In this document: positions 1-9,926 of the stretch, piece after piece
Layout: every line of letters begins with the position of its first letter
How positions within the stretch are numbered: the first letter of the stretch is position 1
The notes under the pieces: model-generated
Databases searched by the model: none
What the model was told of the DNA's origin: nothing
The model's input: only the letters and a program-made list of their open reading frames with translations
NCBI RefSeq assembly: GCF_000820225.1
Contig: NZ_CDDK01000031.1
Coordinates: forward strand, 418,076 to 482,075
DNA from: Aeromonas veronii bv. veronii
Lineage (GTDB): Bacteria > Pseudomonadota > Gammaproteobacteria > Enterobacterales > Aeromonadaceae
Direction of reading: 5' to 3'
Length of the DNA: 64,000 bases
Made by a program: the position numbers and the translations under genes

Positions 1-1843
1 CGGTCGCCAGCGAAAGCGGGCGTACCATGCGAATGTCTGCCAGTTGGTCACTGAAATCAGTCACAAGTTCCGTCAGCAGACGACTGGCAGTTGAAAAATC
101 GTATATCTTCTCGCGGCTTATCCCCTGCTCCACCAGCCATTGGCATAATACTTCAGCCTGCTGACCAGCATCACTGTCAGATCCGCCCTCGATAATTTGC
201 AGCAATTCGGGTAACAGACGCACCAGATCGGTCTGGCGCAGCAGAGCCGGTACCCGAGTCAGGATCATGGTGTCGCGCCCCCCGCTTTTCAACTCCAGTC
301 CCATCCGTTTCAGCAAACGCTCCTGCTCGGTCACCAGCGCGATCAAATTCTTCGGCAATTTGAAGGAGACCGGCAGCAACAGTGGCTGGGCCGCCAGCCC
401 CTGACCCCAGGTCTCCAGCAACCAGTGGCGTAGCAGCACCCGCTCGGCGCGTACCAGCGAGAGCAGGGCCAGCTGATTATCCCGCTCGATCAACAGGTAG
501 GCCTGCTCCACCAGTGTCAGGGCGCGACATCCCCCCTGTTTGGGTGACGGCACCGTGTCGGTGGACTGTGCGGGAGCAGCCTCAGTCGCAGTTGCGATAG
601 GCAGCGTAGTGAGCAGAGCGCCCATGCCGTGCATCGCCTCCCGGCTTGGGGGCTCGGGCGGTTGATAATTGCTGGCTCGGCTAGCCCCACTGCCCCCCTC
701 CCGCACCTGTGCAGGTGCCCGGTAGCTGTGCTCGGCACCGTACCATTCGGGACGTGGCGCCTGACCGGGATATTCAATCTGCGGACTGACCGGCAACTCG
801 ACCAGAGTTTCGGCCAGCGGAGTGTCCTGATGAGCGGTGCTCACCCCTTCGCGGCGCAGCGCAGTAAACAGCGCCTGAAAGATAAAGTCGTGGATCAGTC
901 GCGCCTGATGGAAGCGCACCTCATGCTTGGCCGGGTGGACGTTGACATCCACCTGACGGGGATCCAGCTCGATATAGAGCACATAGGCGGCGAAGCGGTC
1001 GGGAGGCAACAACTCGTCATAGGCCTGACGAATAGCGTGGTTGATGAGCTTGTCGCGCATCATCCGGCCGTTGACATAGGTGTATTGCAGATCGTTTTGC
1101 GGTCTTGCCCCCTCCGGCGTCGCCAACCAGCCCCACAACCGCACGTCGCTATGCTCGCTCTCCACCGCCAGCGCATGGTGTATGAAGGGGGTGCCGCAAA
1201 CGGCGGCGAGGCGACGCTCCTGCTCCGGCACGGTATTGGCGGCCTTGTACTGGCGCACCACCTTGCCATTGTGGCGCAGGATCAGGGTGGCATCGAAGCG
1301 GGAGAGCGCGATGCGGCGCACCAGCTCGTCGATATGGGCAAACTCGGTCTTTTCGCTGCGCATGAACTTGCGCCGCGCCGGGGTATTGAAGAAGAGATCC
1401 ACCACCTCCACCGTGGTGCCCACCGGATGGGCCGCCGGCTTGATGGTGACGCTCATCTCACGCCCTTCCGCCTGGGCTTGCCAGGCTTCGGACTGCTCGG
1501 CGGTACGGGAGGTGAAGGTGAGACGGGAAACCGAGCTGATAGAGGCGAGCGCCTCGCCACGAAAGCCGAGGCTGTTGATCCCTTCCAGATCGTCCAGTGT
1601 GGCCACCTTGGAGGTCGCATGACGCGACAACGCCAGCACCAGCTCATCTTTGGCGACGCCACAGCCGTTGTCACGGATGCGGATCAGCTTGGCGCCCCCC
1701 TTGTCGATGTCGATCTCGACCCGGTCGGCCCCCGCATCCAGGCTGTTCTCCACCAGCTCTTTCACCACAGAAGAGGGCCGCTCCACCACCTCTCCGGCTG
1801 CAATCTGGTTGGCCAGAATGGGTGGCAAAATACGGATCGGCAT
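1..1843 (-). CDS. mutL: DNA mismatch repair protein MutL (3' end beyond window)
   Basis: MutL is the GHKL-family ATPase that links MutS mismatch recognition to MutH/UvrD in methyl-directed repair. The N-terminus shows the GHKL motifs: NSLDAGA (ATP/Mg site), DNGCG, and RGEALASI (lid). VNVHPAKHEVRF marks the end of the transducer domain. A proline/serine-rich linker and the start of the C-terminal dimerisation domain follow, and the frame stays open to the window edge. Two adjacent ATGs (1846 and 1843) are possible. 1843 gives MPIRILPPI and lies 6 nt from GGAG, so it is preferred. The first ATG is separated by only 3 nt and abuts the TAA of an upstream partial mutL copy. Last gene of the nnr-tsaE-amiB-mutL run. 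Identification is very secure. Confidence 0.97.
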   Translation of the reverse strand, partial: MPIRILPPILANQIAAGEVVERPSSVVKELVENSLDAGADRVEIDIDKGGAKLIRIRDNGCGVAKDELVLALSRHATSKVATLDDLEGINSLGFRGEALASISSVSRLTFTSRTAEQSEAWQAQAEGREMSVTIKPAAHPVGTTVEVVDLFFNTPARRKFMRSEKTEFAHIDELVRRIALSRFDATLILRHNGKVVRQYKAANTVPEQERRLAAVCGTPFIHHALAVESEHSDVRLWGWLATPEGARPQNDLQYTYVNGRMMRDKLINHAIRQAYDELLPPDRFAAYVLYIELDPRQVDVNVHPAKHEVRFHQARLIHDFIFQALFTALRREGVSTAHQDTPLAETLVELPVSPQIEYPGQAPRPEWYGAEHSYRAPAQVREGGSGASRASNYQPPEPPSREAMHGMGALLTTLPIATATEAAPAQSTDTVPSPKQGGCRALTLVEQAYLLIERDNQLALLSLVRAERVLLRHWLLETWGQGLAAQPLLLPVSFKLPKNLIALVTEQERLLKRMGLELKSGGRDTMILTRVPALLRQTDLVRLLPELLQIIEGGSDSDAGQQAEVLCQWLVEQGISREKIYDFSTASRLLTELVTDFSDQLADIRMVRPLSLAT

Positions 1844-2002
1844 CATTTACTCCTGAATTTCTATCTTGCGGATGGTCAGTCTCTTAAGGCTCCAGGAGGG
1901 CCGCTCCACCACCTCTCCACCAACCGGAATCTGGTTGGCCAGAATAGGGGGGAATATACGGATCGGCATCGCTGACTCCTGAATTTCAATCTTGCTGATG
2001 GT
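1773..2002. repeat. Imperfect tandem direct repeat of the mutL start region
   Basis: Copy A (about 1773-1876) and copy B (about 1896-2002) share the ribosome-binding segment GAAATTCAGGAG, roughly 15 nt upstream of it, and about 25 mutL codons. The offset is 126 bp at the start codon and 123 bp further in, because copy B has one extra codon. Copy A is the functional mutL start; copy B forms the short ORF. Confidence 0.8.
1847..1969 (-). pseudogene. Truncated duplicate of the mutL 5' end (40-codon ORF)
   Basis: A 40-codon frame begins MPIRIFPPILANQI, as MutL does, and keeps GEVVERPS before diverging into an unrelated tail ending KIEIQE. Relative to mutL it carries a 3-nt insertion (IPVGGEV versus IAAGEV), so the reading frame is kept. 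It has its own copy of the mutL ribosome-binding region (CAGGAG) upstream. Its TAA stop directly precedes the true mutL start codons, so translation could be coupled. It lacks every ATPase motif and cannot work as MutL. It is either a decayed tandem duplication or a leader ORF feeding ribosomes to mutL; the sequence alone does not say which. Confidence 0.75.
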
Positions 2003-2042
2003 ATTCGCTAACAGCGGGAGCGGCATCACCCGCTCCCGCGCG

Positions 2043-3764
2043 TCAGTTTTGCGGAATGTAGAGCACCTGCCCTACCTGAATATTCCGCGACTTGAGCTTG
2101 TTGATCTCTACCAGCCGTGCCTGACTCACCCCATGTTTCTCGGCAAGGCGGGAGAGACTCTCGCCCCGCTTGACCACATGGCGGATCATCTGCGACTTGT
2201 CGTCACTGCGAACGGGGGCGGCACTGCGGCTCTGCCCCTGCTGGGGGATATAGATAGTCTGACCAATCTGAATATCCCGGCTGCGCAGCTGGTTGATCTC
2301 CACCAGAGTGGACTGACTCACTCCATGCTTCTCGGCAAGGCGGGAGAGGCTCTCACCCCGTTTGACCACATGGCGGAGCATCCGCGATTTGTCATAGTCC
2401 CCCACACTGCTGACCGGTGCACCGCTCTCTTGCGCTGCCGCCGAGTAAGGCTTGATCACCCCGGCGCCAGAGCCGCTAGCCGCACCGCCGTCACGGGTGG
2501 TGGCGGGCATCTTGTTGGTCACTACCGGCTGCGACTGTGCCTGCCTGGGCTGGCTCACCGGCTGCCGGGCTACCGGTGCAGGGCGAGTAGCGGCAGGTTG
2601 GCTCACCTGCCCCTTGCCGGTCAGCATGGCCCCCTTGGTCGGGTGGGCGCGGTAGTAGTTGCGGATCCCCTCGAAGATGGCGCGGGCCAGCTGGTCCTGA
2701 TAGCTGGCGGTGGCCAGCAGCTTCTCTTCCGCATGGTTGGAGATAAAACCGGTCTCCACCAGCACAGAGGGAATATCCGGTGCCTTCAGCACCGCCAGAC
2801 TGGCATGCTCCGGCGCCTTCTTGTGCAGTCGGGCAACCTTGCCCATGGAACGCAGGATCTGGCGGCTGACGTCATACCCTTCGGCACGGGACTTGTCCAT
2901 GGAGAGGTCGAGGAAGGTCTGCGCCAGATAGGGGTTGGGATCAGATTCCGCCAACACCTTGCCGACACCGCCCAGCAGCTCGCCCTGCTTCTCCTGCTTC
3001 TCCAGCCAGCTGCCCATCTCGCGGTTGGCACGGTTGGTCGAGAGGACCCAGACCGAGGCGCCGCGCGGGGTCGAGTTATGAAAACTGTCTGCATGGATAG
3101 AGACCAGCAGATCCGCCTTCGCCTTGCGGGCAATCTCGGAGCGCTTGTTGAGGTCGACGAAGTAGTCGCCACGACGGGTCATCACGGCGCGCATCCCCGG
3201 CTCACGGTCGATCAGTGACGCCAGCTTCTGGGAGACCGCCAGCGTGACCCGCTTCTCGTAGGTGCGGCGCGGGCCGATGGAGCCCGGGTCTTCCCCGCCG
3301 TGGCCAGGGTCGATGGCAATCACCACCCCCTTGCCCTTGCCACCGACAGGCGTGGACTGCACCGCAGCCGCCGAGCGCTTCTCTTCATAGGGAAGGTCGA
3401 TGACCAGACGGTGACCATAGGGCCCGGCTGGCGCCAGCGGAAAGACCACCGGCTTGATGGCGGAGCTGAGATCCATCACCAGCCGCAGACCGCCCTTCTC
3501 CAGCGGAGTGCTCTGGCGGATCTTGCGCACCAGTTCGCTGTTGTTCTCGATCCGCGCCAGATTGGCGGCGTTGCTCGCCCCTTTCAGATCGATCACCAGC
3601 CGATCCGGGCCGGTGAGGGTGAAATAGTTGAAGTTGGGGGCGCTGCTCATATCGAGCACCACCCGGGTGTTATCCGGTGATGGCCAGATTCGTACGCTCT
3701 TGAGCTGATTCGCCCAGGAGGGGAACGCCATCAAAGAGAGAGCAATAACAAGGATCAAGCGCAC
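2043..3764 (-). CDS. amiB: N-acetylmuramoyl-L-alanine amidase AmiB
   Basis: Periplasmic zinc amidase that cleaves the stem peptide from MurNAc to split septal peptidoglycan during daughter-cell separation. An N-terminal signal peptide ends near SWA-NQ (about residue 19). An AMIN domain (about 25-125) precedes the Amidase_3 domain, which carries the zinc/catalytic signatures DPGHGG, YEKR, SIHAD and VETGF. A proline/glutamine-rich linker leads to two C-terminal LysM repeats, each starting [19 protein letters not shown]. The two repeats are almost identical, suggesting recent internal duplication. At 573 residues it is longer than E. coli AmiB (445), mostly through the LysM part. The start overlaps tsaE by 10 bp, so the pair is probably cotranslated. 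The assignment is AmiB rather than AmiA/C because of the LysM domains and the mutL neighbourhood. Confidence 0.93.
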   Translation of the reverse strand: MRLILVIALSLMAFPSWANQLKSVRIWPSPDNTRVVLDMSSAPNFNYFTLTGPDRLVIDLKGASNAANLARIENNSELVRKIRQSTPLEKGGLRLVMDLSSAIKPVVFPLAPAGPYGHRLVIDLPYEEKRSAAAVQSTPVGGKGKGVVIAIDPGHGGEDPGSIGPRRTYEKRVTLAVSQKLASLIDREPGMRAVMTRRGDYFVDLNKRSEIARKAKADLLVSIHADSFHNSTPRGASVWVLSTNRANREMGSWLEKQEKQGELLGGVGKVLAESDPNPYLAQTFLDLSMDKSRAEGYDVSRQILRSMGKVARLHKKAPEHASLAVLKAPDIPSVLVETGFISNHAEEKLLATASYQDQLARAIFEGIRNYYRAHPTKGAMLTGKGQVSQPAATRPAPVARQPVSQPRQAQSQPVVTNKMPATTRDGGAASGSGAGVIKPYSAAAQESGAPVSSVGDYDKSRMLRHVVKRGESLSRLAEKHGVSQSTLVEINQLRSRDIQIGQTIYIPQQGQSRSAAPVRSDDKSQMIRHVVKRGESLSRLAEKHGVSQARLVEINKLKSRNIQVGQVLYIPQN

Positions 3765-4228
3765 GTAGATGACAACCGTTCCAGAATGGCTTCGCCAATA
3801 GCAGTGCGGGCCTCTATCAGAACCTCGCGCTGCTCACCTACATAAGTGAGGGTAATTTCCAGGTCGGGAGCCGGTAACCAGCCCTCGCCCTTCTCGGACC
3901 ACTCCACCAGACAGAGAGTGTTGGCGGCAAAATAGTCCCGAATGCCCATGAATTCCAGCTCTTCCGGATCAGCCAGGCGATAGAGATCAAAATGGTAGAC
4001 CTGCCAGCCATCGAGCTCATAGGGTTCGACCAAGGTGTAAGTCGGGCTTTTTACCTTGCCCTGATGGCCAAGGCCCTGCACCCAGCCGCGGGTCAGGGTG
4101 GTTTTACCGGCGCCAAGCGTGCCATGCAAAAACACTGTGGTCGCCTGCTGGCAAGCCTGTGCCAGACGGCCACCCAGTGCCACGGTTGCTGCCTCGTCCG
4201 GCAGTGTCATCATCAACTGTTTTGCCAT
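3755..4228 (-). CDS. tsaE: tRNA threonylcarbamoyladenosine biosynthesis ATPase TsaE
   Basis: TsaE (YjeE) is the small P-loop ATPase that, with TsaB and TsaD, transfers the threonylcarbamoyl group to A37 of ANN-decoding tRNAs. The Walker A motif [11 protein letters not shown] lies at about residues 35-45, followed by [11 protein letters not shown] (switch-like, about 79-89), HFDLYRL and VEWSEKG. All are diagnostic of the family. At 157 residues it has the expected length. It sits between nnr and amiB as in E. coli, 10 bp from the former and overlapping the latter, implying one transcript. Confidence 0.95.
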   Translation of the reverse strand: MAKQLMMTLPDEAATVALGGRLAQACQQATTVFLHGTLGAGKTTLTRGWVQGLGHQGKVKSPTYTLVEPYELDGWQVYHFDLYRLADPEELEFMGIRDYFAANTLCLVEWSEKGEGWLPAPDLEITLTYVGEQREVLIEARTAIGEAILERLSSTCA

Positions 4229-4238
4229 GTTCTTCTTT

Positions 4239-5750
4239 TTAACTTGTAATGGTGTCGGGATTAACCAGTTTGCGGATCAGCGGCAGCAAGTCTGACGCCA
4301 GCATGCCCCGCTCGCCGTCAGCGGCGGCCTGATCTGCAGCCTCGCCGTGGATCACTGCGCCCAGCCAGCTTGCCATGGTGGCAGACCAGCCCTGGGCCAA
4401 AAGGGCGGCGATTATACCAGATAACAGATCGCCCATCCCTCCACTTGCCATGCCGGGATTGCCTTCACAACAGAGAGCGACCCGCTCGCCGTCATAAATA
4501 AGTGTTCCCGCCCCTTTTAACAACACCACACCGCCATAACGCCGCTGCAGCGCCTGCACGGCGGCAAACCGGTCTGTTTCAATCTCGGCAATGGTGCATC
4601 CCAGCAGGCGCGCCGCTTCGCCGGGATGGGGCGTGAGCACCCAATTATCCTGATGGCGGGGAGATTGCGCCAGCCAATTCAATCCATCGGCGTCCAAAAC
4701 CAGTGGCAGCCGTTCGGTGAGATAACGGGCGATTTGCGCGCTTCCCCACTCATCCTGACCGAGCCCGGGGCCAATGACCCGCACCGACGCCCACCCCTCG
4801 TCATCTGCGGTAGTGAGACTCATCAGTTCGGGTTGATAGAGGCTGACCGGCGGATGTTCCGGATGCTGACATACCCGCACCAGCCCGGCCCCCGCCCGCA
4901 GGCAGGCGCGGGCAGCCAGCACAATGGCCCCCTGCATGCCGCGATTGCCCCCCACCAGCAGTACCTTGCCATAAGAGCCCTTGTGGGAAGCGCGCGGACG
5001 CGGGGTCAGCTGCGTGCTGAGCTGCGGATAATCGATACGCCAGGCGGCGGGCAGCATAGTGTCATCAGGCGTCACGCCAAGGGGATCGCAGTCGAGCTGG
5101 CCGACGCAATCCACCCCGTCGCCGGTGAGCGTCCCCTGCTTGATACCGATAAAGGTGAGGGTGCGAGTGGCCTGCACCACAGCCCCCATGGCACGGCCGG
5201 TATCGCCGTTGAGGCCGGAGGGGAGATCCACCGCCAGCACGGGCACAGCCAAGCCATTGATTGTTGCGACGATCTTTGTCAGTAGTGGCGAGAGGGGCGT
5301 GTTGACGCCGGTGCCAAGCAGGGCATCGACCACCAGATCCGGGGCGGAGTGTTGGGTATCATCAAACTGCTCGGCCAGCCAGACCCTGCCACCGGCCGCC
5401 AACCACTCATCGGCGGCCTGTTTGGCATCCCCCTTCAGCTGGTCGGGTGCCCTAGCGGCAATCACCACCACCTCGATGCCAATCTGGCGGGCAAGGCGGG
5501 CCAGCACATAGCCATCACCGCCGTTATTACCGGGGCCGACGAAAATCCACCAGCAGCGACTGTCGGGCCAATGCAGGGTGGCATAAGTACGCAGCGCGGC
5601 ACCGGCTCGCTCCATCAGGGCATAGAGAGGTTGCCCCTCACGCGCGGCCCAGTTGCGCTCCAGTGCGCGGATCTGTTCAGTCTGCCACAGCCCCTGTGGT
5701 AAACTGCCCCCCTCTTTTGTGCCCAACGCGCCCCTGATGATCTCTACCAT
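4239..5750 (-). CDS. nnr: Bifunctional NAD(P)H-hydrate epimerase / ADP-dependent dehydratase
   Basis: Repairs damaged NAD(P)H hydrates: the N-terminal YjeF_N domain epimerises R- to S-NAD(P)HX and the C-terminal ribokinase-like domain dehydrates S-NAD(P)HX using ADP. Visible signatures are [13 protein letters not shown] (about 72-84, Rossmann-like epimerase), VDALLGTG and [12 protein letters not shown] in the first half. [26 protein letters not shown] and the phosphate-binding [16 protein letters not shown] follow in the second. At 503 residues it matches the fused bacterial form. It is divergent from queG with only 60 bp between start codons, so the two promoters must overlap or lie within the genes. 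Confidence 0.94.
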   Translation of the reverse strand: MVEIIRGALGTKEGGSLPQGLWQTEQIRALERNWAAREGQPLYALMERAGAALRTYATLHWPDSRCWWIFVGPGNNGGDGYVLARLARQIGIEVVVIAARAPDQLKGDAKQAADEWLAAGGRVWLAEQFDDTQHSAPDLVVDALLGTGVNTPLSPLLTKIVATINGLAVPVLAVDLPSGLNGDTGRAMGAVVQATRTLTFIGIKQGTLTGDGVDCVGQLDCDPLGVTPDDTMLPAAWRIDYPQLSTQLTPRPRASHKGSYGKVLLVGGNRGMQGAIVLAARACLRAGAGLVRVCQHPEHPPVSLYQPELMSLTTADDEGWASVRVIGPGLGQDEWGSAQIARYLTERLPLVLDADGLNWLAQSPRHQDNWVLTPHPGEAARLLGCTIAEIETDRFAAVQALQRRYGGVVLLKGAGTLIYDGERVALCCEGNPGMASGGMGDLLSGIIAALLAQGWSATMASWLGAVIHGEAADQAAADGERGMLASDLLPLIRKLVNPDTITS

Positions 5751-5810
5751 GACGGCTCCCGCCTCCTATCAATCGACCCACGCCAGCAAACTCCGGCCAG
5801 GCCAAGCCGC

Positions 5811-6965
5811 ATGAGCGCACCTGACTTCCACCAGCTGGCCCACGATATCAAGCTCTGGGCACGGGAGCTAGGTTTTGACCAGGCGGGCATCACCGACACC
5901 GACCTGCGTATCGAAGAGCCGAGATTGCAGGCCTGGCTGGATGCGGGCTATCACGGCAGCATGGATTACATGGCGCGCCACGGCATGATGCGGGCGCGCG
6001 CCCACGAGCTGCTGCCGGGCACGGTGCGGGTGTTGTCGGTGCGGATGAACTACCTGCCGTTCGAGGCGGGCTTCGCCGCGACCCTGCGCGATCCGACTCT
6101 CGGCTATATCAGCCGCTATGCTCTCGGTCGTGACTACCACAAGGTGCTGCGCAACCGTCTCAAACAGCTGGGTGATCGCATCGAAGCGCGCTGCACCGAG
6201 CTGTTTCAAGGCACTGAAGAGACCTTGGGTGAGTGGCGCCCCTTCGTCGACTCCGCCCCCATCCTCGAGCGGCCGCTGGCAGCCAAGGCGGGCCTCGGCT
6301 GGGTTGGCAAACACTCACTGCTGCTCAACGAATCGGCCGGCTCCTTCTTCTTTCTCGGTGAGCTGTTGCTCAACCTGCCGCTGCCGCTCGACCAGCCAGT
6401 GGAGAAGGAGCTGTGCGGCAAGTGCGTCGCCTGCATCAACATCTGCCCGACCGGCGCCATTGTCGCCCCCTATGTGGTGGATGGCCGCCGCTGCATCTCC
6501 TATCTCACCATCGAGAACGACGGTCCTATTCCGGAAGAGTTCAGGCCCCTGATGGGCAACCGCATCTACGGCTGCGACGACTGCCAGCTTATTTGCCCCT
6601 GGAATCGCTACGCCGATGCCAGCCCGGAACCCGACTTCAGCCCGCGCCCCAGTCTGCACCGCCCCCCCCTGCTGGCGCTGTGGTGCTGGAGCGAGAGCGA
6701 CTTTCTCAAGCAGACCGAAGGGAGCCCGATCCGCCGCATCGGTTACCAGCGCTGGCGCCGCAATCTGGCAGTCGCCCTTGGCAATGGCCCGGCAACCCCC
6801 GAGGTGATCGCGGCTCTGCAACTGGGGCTGACCACCGCCGATCCTATGGTGGCCGAACATATCGAATGGGCGCTGACCACCCTTGCCCGGCGTCAGGATG
6901 AAGAGAACAAGAAGACCCGTTTGCTGATCCGCTGCATCGAAAAAGGTCTGTCGGATCACGCATAA
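5811..6965 (+). CDS. queG: Epoxyqueuosine reductase QueG
   Basis: Cobalamin- and iron-sulfur-dependent enzyme that catalyses the last step of queuosine synthesis, reducing epoxyqueuosine to queuosine in the tRNA anticodon wobble position. Two [4Fe-4S] motifs are visible: [12 protein letters not shown] (about residues 202-213) and, later, [13 protein letters not shown]. The catalytic-region signature [21 protein letters not shown] precedes them. A C-terminal HEAT-like helical tail follows. The length (384 residues) is close to the E. coli protein (379). The queG/nnr divergent arrangement is conserved in enteric relatives, which supports the call. Confidence 0.95.
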   Translation: MSAPDFHQLAHDIKLWARELGFDQAGITDTDLRIEEPRLQAWLDAGYHGSMDYMARHGMMRARAHELLPGTVRVLSVRMNYLPFEAGFAATLRDPTLGYISRYALGRDYHKVLRNRLKQLGDRIEARCTELFQGTEETLGEWRPFVDSAPILERPLAAKAGLGWVGKHSLLLNESAGSFFFLGELLLNLPLPLDQPVEKELCGKCVACINICPTGAIVAPYVVDGRRCISYLTIENDGPIPEEFRPLMGNRIYGCDDCQLICPWNRYADASPEPDFSPRPSLHRPPLLALWCWSESDFLKQTEGSPIRRIGYQRWRRNLAVALGNGPATPEVIAALQLGLTTADPMVAEHIEWALTTLARRQDEENKKTRLLIRCIEKGLSDHA

Positions 6966-7076
6966 GTGATCTGCCCCTTGCCGGATTGCAGCACTTTTTT
7001 CATGCTCTGCCGACCTGCAGTGCCCATAACAGCGTGGTCACTGCAAACTGCTCGGCACACAACAAGGACAACACTG

Positions 7077-7817
7077 ATGCATATGTTGGGAGTGGATATT
7101 GGAGGCTCTGGGATCAAGGGCTGTCTGGTGGATACCAAAACCGGCGAACTGATCGGCGAGCGCCATCGCATTGCCACGCCGCAACCGGCCACCCCGGCCG
7201 CCATCGCCCATACCCTCAAGGCGTTGGTCGAACACTTTGACTGGAAAGGGCCGGTGGGCTGCGGCTTTCCCGCCACCATTCACAACGGCATTGCCAAGAG
7301 TGCCGCCAATATCGACAAGAGCTGGATTGAGACCGATGCCGAGCATCTGTTTGCCGATGTTACCGGCAAGCCCTGCTATGTGCTGAATGATGCCGATGCC
7401 GCCGGTCTGGCCGAGATGCGCTTTGGCGCTGGCAAGGATCGCAAGGGGGTCATCATCCTCATCACGGTCGGCACCGGTATCGGCACCGCCATCTTCGTCA
7501 ATGGCCATCTGCTGCCCAACACCGAGCTGGGCCATCTGATGCTGGAAGGAATGGTCGCCGAGCACTACTGCTCCGATGCGGCGCGCAAACGGGAAGATCT
7601 CTCCTGGAACCGCTGGGGCAAGCGTTTCAACAAGTATCTGGCGCGCCTCGAGTTTCTCTTCTCCCCCGACCTCTTCATTCTGGGGGGCGGCAGCGCAGCC
7701 AAGCTGGATAAGTTTGTCGATCGCATCGAGACCCGGGCGCCGCTTATTCCGGCGGCCAGCCTCAATCAGGCGGGCATTATCGGGGCCGCGCTCTACGCGG
7801 CCGAGCAGCAGGGCTAA
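7077..7817 (+). CDS. ROK-family kinase, probable polyphosphate glucokinase
   Basis: A 246-residue sugar kinase of the ROK/actin-fold superfamily. The phosphate-binding loop [11 protein letters not shown] is at about residues 5-15, the catalytic aspartate region is VLNDADAAG, and [12 protein letters not shown] follows. The zinc-binding CXCGXXGC motif typical of NagC/Mlc and many ROK kinases is absent; instead there is the [21 protein letters not shown] segment seen in polyphosphate-glucose phosphotransferases (PPGK). It would phosphorylate glucose using polyphosphate and/or ATP. The ATG at 7077 is preferred because AAGGA lies 8 nt upstream. It stands alone between queG and a strong terminator. 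The family call is firm; the phosphate donor is inferred. Confidence 0.8.
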   Translation: MHMLGVDIGGSGIKGCLVDTKTGELIGERHRIATPQPATPAAIAHTLKALVEHFDWKGPVGCGFPATIHNGIAKSAANIDKSWIETDAEHLFADVTGKPCYVLNDADAAGLAEMRFGAGKDRKGVIILITVGTGIGTAIFVNGHLLPNTELGHLMLEGMVAEHYCSDAARKREDLSWNRWGKRFNKYLARLEFLFSPDLFILGGGSAAKLDKFVDRIETRAPLIPAASLNQAGIIGAALYAAEQQG

Positions 7818-7851
7818 CCGACGCTCACTGCAAGTCAGCAGATACCAATGG

Positions 7852-7887
7852 AAAGGGCCCGGCACTGCTGCCGGGCCCTTTTGTTTT
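7852..7887. terminator. Rho-independent terminator
   Basis: A perfect 13-bp inverted repeat (AAAGGGCCCGGCA with its complement, 4-nt loop) is followed by a T-rich tail (TTTTGTTTT). It ends the kinase gene on the plus strand and may also serve the convergent gene on the minus strand. Confidence 0.9.
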
Positions 7888-7921
7888 GCGGTCATCTTGC
7901 GTGTTTGGTGCTTATCACCCG

Positions 7922-8377
7922 TTACATGTCGTCGAGTCGGTGCACTCCGTGCACCAGTCGAGTCAGGCGGGTCTGCTCCAGCCCGGCCAGATTCTCGAGC
8001 AAGGCGGTGGTGGCCGGTGTCGGGCACTCCCGGGCCAGATGACTCAGTTCGCCCACCAGCTGCTCTTCCCAGCGGCATACCTGAGTGACGATATCCTGAG
8101 TCTGGACTGATGCCGGCAGCTCGAAGCGGGTAATGGCAGGCAGCATATCCTCGCTGAAACTCTGGTTCAGCCAGGTCTCCCTGACCGCCTCTCCCAGTTG
8201 AGCGGCATATTCGTGCAGATGGGCACTGGCCGCATCCTCACGCCCTTGCAGATAGACCAGCAACATCCGGCTCCGTTCGCTGTCCACCTGACTGGTCAAA
8301 CGCCCGTAACAGAGTCCGAGCTGGTGATGAACCTGCTCAAGATAGCGCAGCAACTCTTTGATCTGTTGGAATCTCAT
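7922..8377 (-). CDS. Hypothetical helical protein, 151 residues
   Basis: I do not recognise this family. The start MRFQQIKELLRYLEQ is set by GGAGG 8 nt upstream; longer in-frame extensions lack a ribosome-binding site. The protein has no signal peptide or membrane segment. It is rich in Leu, Glu, Gln and Arg and reads as a bundle of amphipathic helices, somewhat like ferritin-like/DUF2383-type proteins but without an obvious di-iron ExxH pair. It is a single-gene unit, convergent with the kinase gene and divergent from the long methionine-operon upstream region. Function unknown. Confidence 0.7.
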   Translation of the reverse strand: MRFQQIKELLRYLEQVHHQLGLCYGRLTSQVDSERSRMLLVYLQGREDAASAHLHEYAAQLGEAVRETWLNQSFSEDMLPAITRFELPASVQTQDIVTQVCRWEEQLVGELSHLARECPTPATTALLENLAGLEQTRLTRLVHGVHRLDDM

Positions 8378-8732
8378 CGTACTGCCCTCCATGCTTGTCG
8401 ACATCATCAGTATAAAAAACCGGCGCCACCGACCCAATCCCTATCCGTGCCCCCCTTGCGCTGCATCAAGGTTGACGCCGACAAAGTGGCTGCCAGGTGC
8501 TCCGGTCACGAATAGGGAACGATTTGTGCAGCAATTTGTGTAACGATGGAGGAGCATTAAGCTAGACAGCAGATGTGAACAGAAACGGGCTGGCACACTA
8601 ATAAAACCAGCATATACCCGATATAAACCATCTTTAATTCGGCCATATGCCGCAGGGACGAAACAGGATCTGGAAGAGCAACAATACCATTCTGATCGTT
8701 ATCCGCCTGACAGAAATCCTTATCACTTTTTT
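8378..8732. other. Intergenic region with no recognised gene
   Basis: This stretch between the hypothetical gene and the MetJ boxes is comparatively AT-rich. I see no ORF with a convincing ribosome-binding site and no clear hairpin. It presumably holds the promoter of the minus-strand gene. Confidence 0.5.
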
Positions 8733-8780
8733 AGACGTCTAGACGTAAAAACATGCGTTGACATGGCCATCCAGACATCT
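8733..8780. promoter_or_regulatory. MetJ operator: tandem met boxes
   Basis: AGACGTCT at 8733-8740 is a perfect consensus met box, directly followed by AGACGTAA at 8741-8748. A third near-match, AGACATCT, lies at 8773-8780, exactly 40 bp (five 8-bp steps) from the first and so in phase. MetJ binds tandem 8-mers cooperatively with S-adenosylmethionine. The position next to and within the promoter before metN implies methionine repression. Confidence 0.88.
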
Positions 8781-8786
8781 TAGCAT
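8758..8786 (+). promoter_or_regulatory. metNIQ promoter
   Basis: A perfect -35 TTGACA (8758-8763), a 17-nt spacer and a -10-like TAGCAT (8781-8786, 4 of 6). The third met box fills the end of the spacer, so bound MetJ would block RNA polymerase directly. Confidence 0.75.
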
Positions 8787-8882
8787 CATCCTCCATGATG
8801 ACAGAGTAACCCAGTGGAACCTCTGCCCAATTTCCCCGCCTGTAGCGCCCTGTGCTTTAAGGCTGTTAGCACGGAAGAATCC

Positions 8883-9926
8883 ATGATTAAGTTGATCGGT
8901 CTCAACAAAGTCTACGGTACAGGCAGTGACGCCGTGCACGCCCTGCGTGATGTGAGTCTGCATGTACCCCAAGGCAAAATTTTCGGGGTGATCGGTGCCT
9001 CCGGTGCCGGCAAGAGTACCCTCATTCGTTGTGTCAACCTGCTGGAGCGCCCGACAGAGGGCCAAGTCATCGTTGATGGCCAGGATCTGGTCGCCCTGAG
9101 CGAGCGGGATCTGACCCAGGCTCGCCGCCAGATCGGGATGATTTTCCAGCACTTCAACCTGCTTGCCTCCCGCACCGTGTTTGCCAACATCGCCTTTCCG
9201 CTGGAGCTGGCAGGCTGGAGCAAAGAGAAGATCCAGCAACGGGTTGCCGAACTGCTGACGCTGGTCGGGCTGGAAGCCCGTGCCCAGGCCTATCCGTCCG
9301 AGCTTTCCGGCGGTCAGAAACAGCGCGTCGCCATTGCCCGCGCACTGGCACCGGCCCCCAAGGTGCTGCTCTGCGACGAGGCCACCTCGGCCCTCGACCC
9401 GCAGACCACCCGCTCGATCCTGACCCTGCTCAAGGAGATCAACGTCAAGCTGGGGCTCACCATCCTGCTCATTACCCACGAGATGGATGTGGTGAAAGGG
9501 ATCTGTGACGAAGTGGCCATCATCAGCGATGGTCGCCTGATCGAGCAGGGGGAAGTGGCCTGGTTCTTCAGCAACGCCAAGACCCAGCTGGCCCGTGACT
9601 TTATCCACTCAACCATCCATCTGGAGGTACCGCAGGAGTATCAGGATCGGATGAGCAGCGAGCGGGTGCCGGGCAGCTACCCGCTGGTGAAGCTCGGCTT
9701 TACCGGCAGCACGGTTGATACGCCGCTGATCTCCGAGGCGAGCCGCCGTTTCAACATCGACATCAGCATACTGAGCGCAGACATCGAATACGCAGGTGGC
9801 GTCAAATTCGGTTTCCTGCTGGCCGAGCTGTTCGGGGATGAAGCCCAGTGCGAGGCCACCCAGCAGTTCCTTATCGACAACCACATTCAGCTGGAGGTAA
9901 TGGGTTATGTCCGAAGCCATGATTAA
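8883..9926 (+). CDS. metN: Methionine ABC importer ATP-binding protein MetN
   Basis: Cytoplasmic ATPase of the D/L-methionine importer. Walker A is GASGAGKST (about residues 38-46), followed by a Q-loop, the ABC signature LSGGQKQR and Walker [15 protein letters not shown]-terminal NIL (ACT-like) domain from about residue 265 binds methionine and allosterically inhibits transport. The ATG at 8883 is chosen because the protein then starts [12 protein letters not shown] like its homologues. The end overlaps metI by 20 bp. The upstream met boxes agree with methionine control. Confidence 0.96.
   Translation: MIKLIGLNKVYGTGSDAVHALRDVSLHVPQGKIFGVIGASGAGKSTLIRCVNLLERPTEGQVIVDGQDLVALSERDLTQARRQIGMIFQHFNLLASRTVFANIAFPLELAGWSKEKIQQRVAELLTLVGLEARAQAYPSELSGGQKQRVAIARALAPAPKVLLCDEATSALDPQTTRSILTLLKEINVKLGLTILLITHEMDVVKGICDEVAIISDGRLIEQGEVAWFFSNAKTQLARDFIHSTIHLEVPQEYQDRMSSERVPGSYPLVKLGFTGSTVDTPLISEASRRFNIDISILSADIEYAGGVKFGFLLAELFGDEAQCEATQQFLIDNHIQLEVMGYVRSHD

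Noticed and set aside
629-1975. Open frame of about 450 codons opposite mutL
   Set aside because: Antisense shadow of mutL. The conserved GHKL motifs on the other strand show which frame is real.
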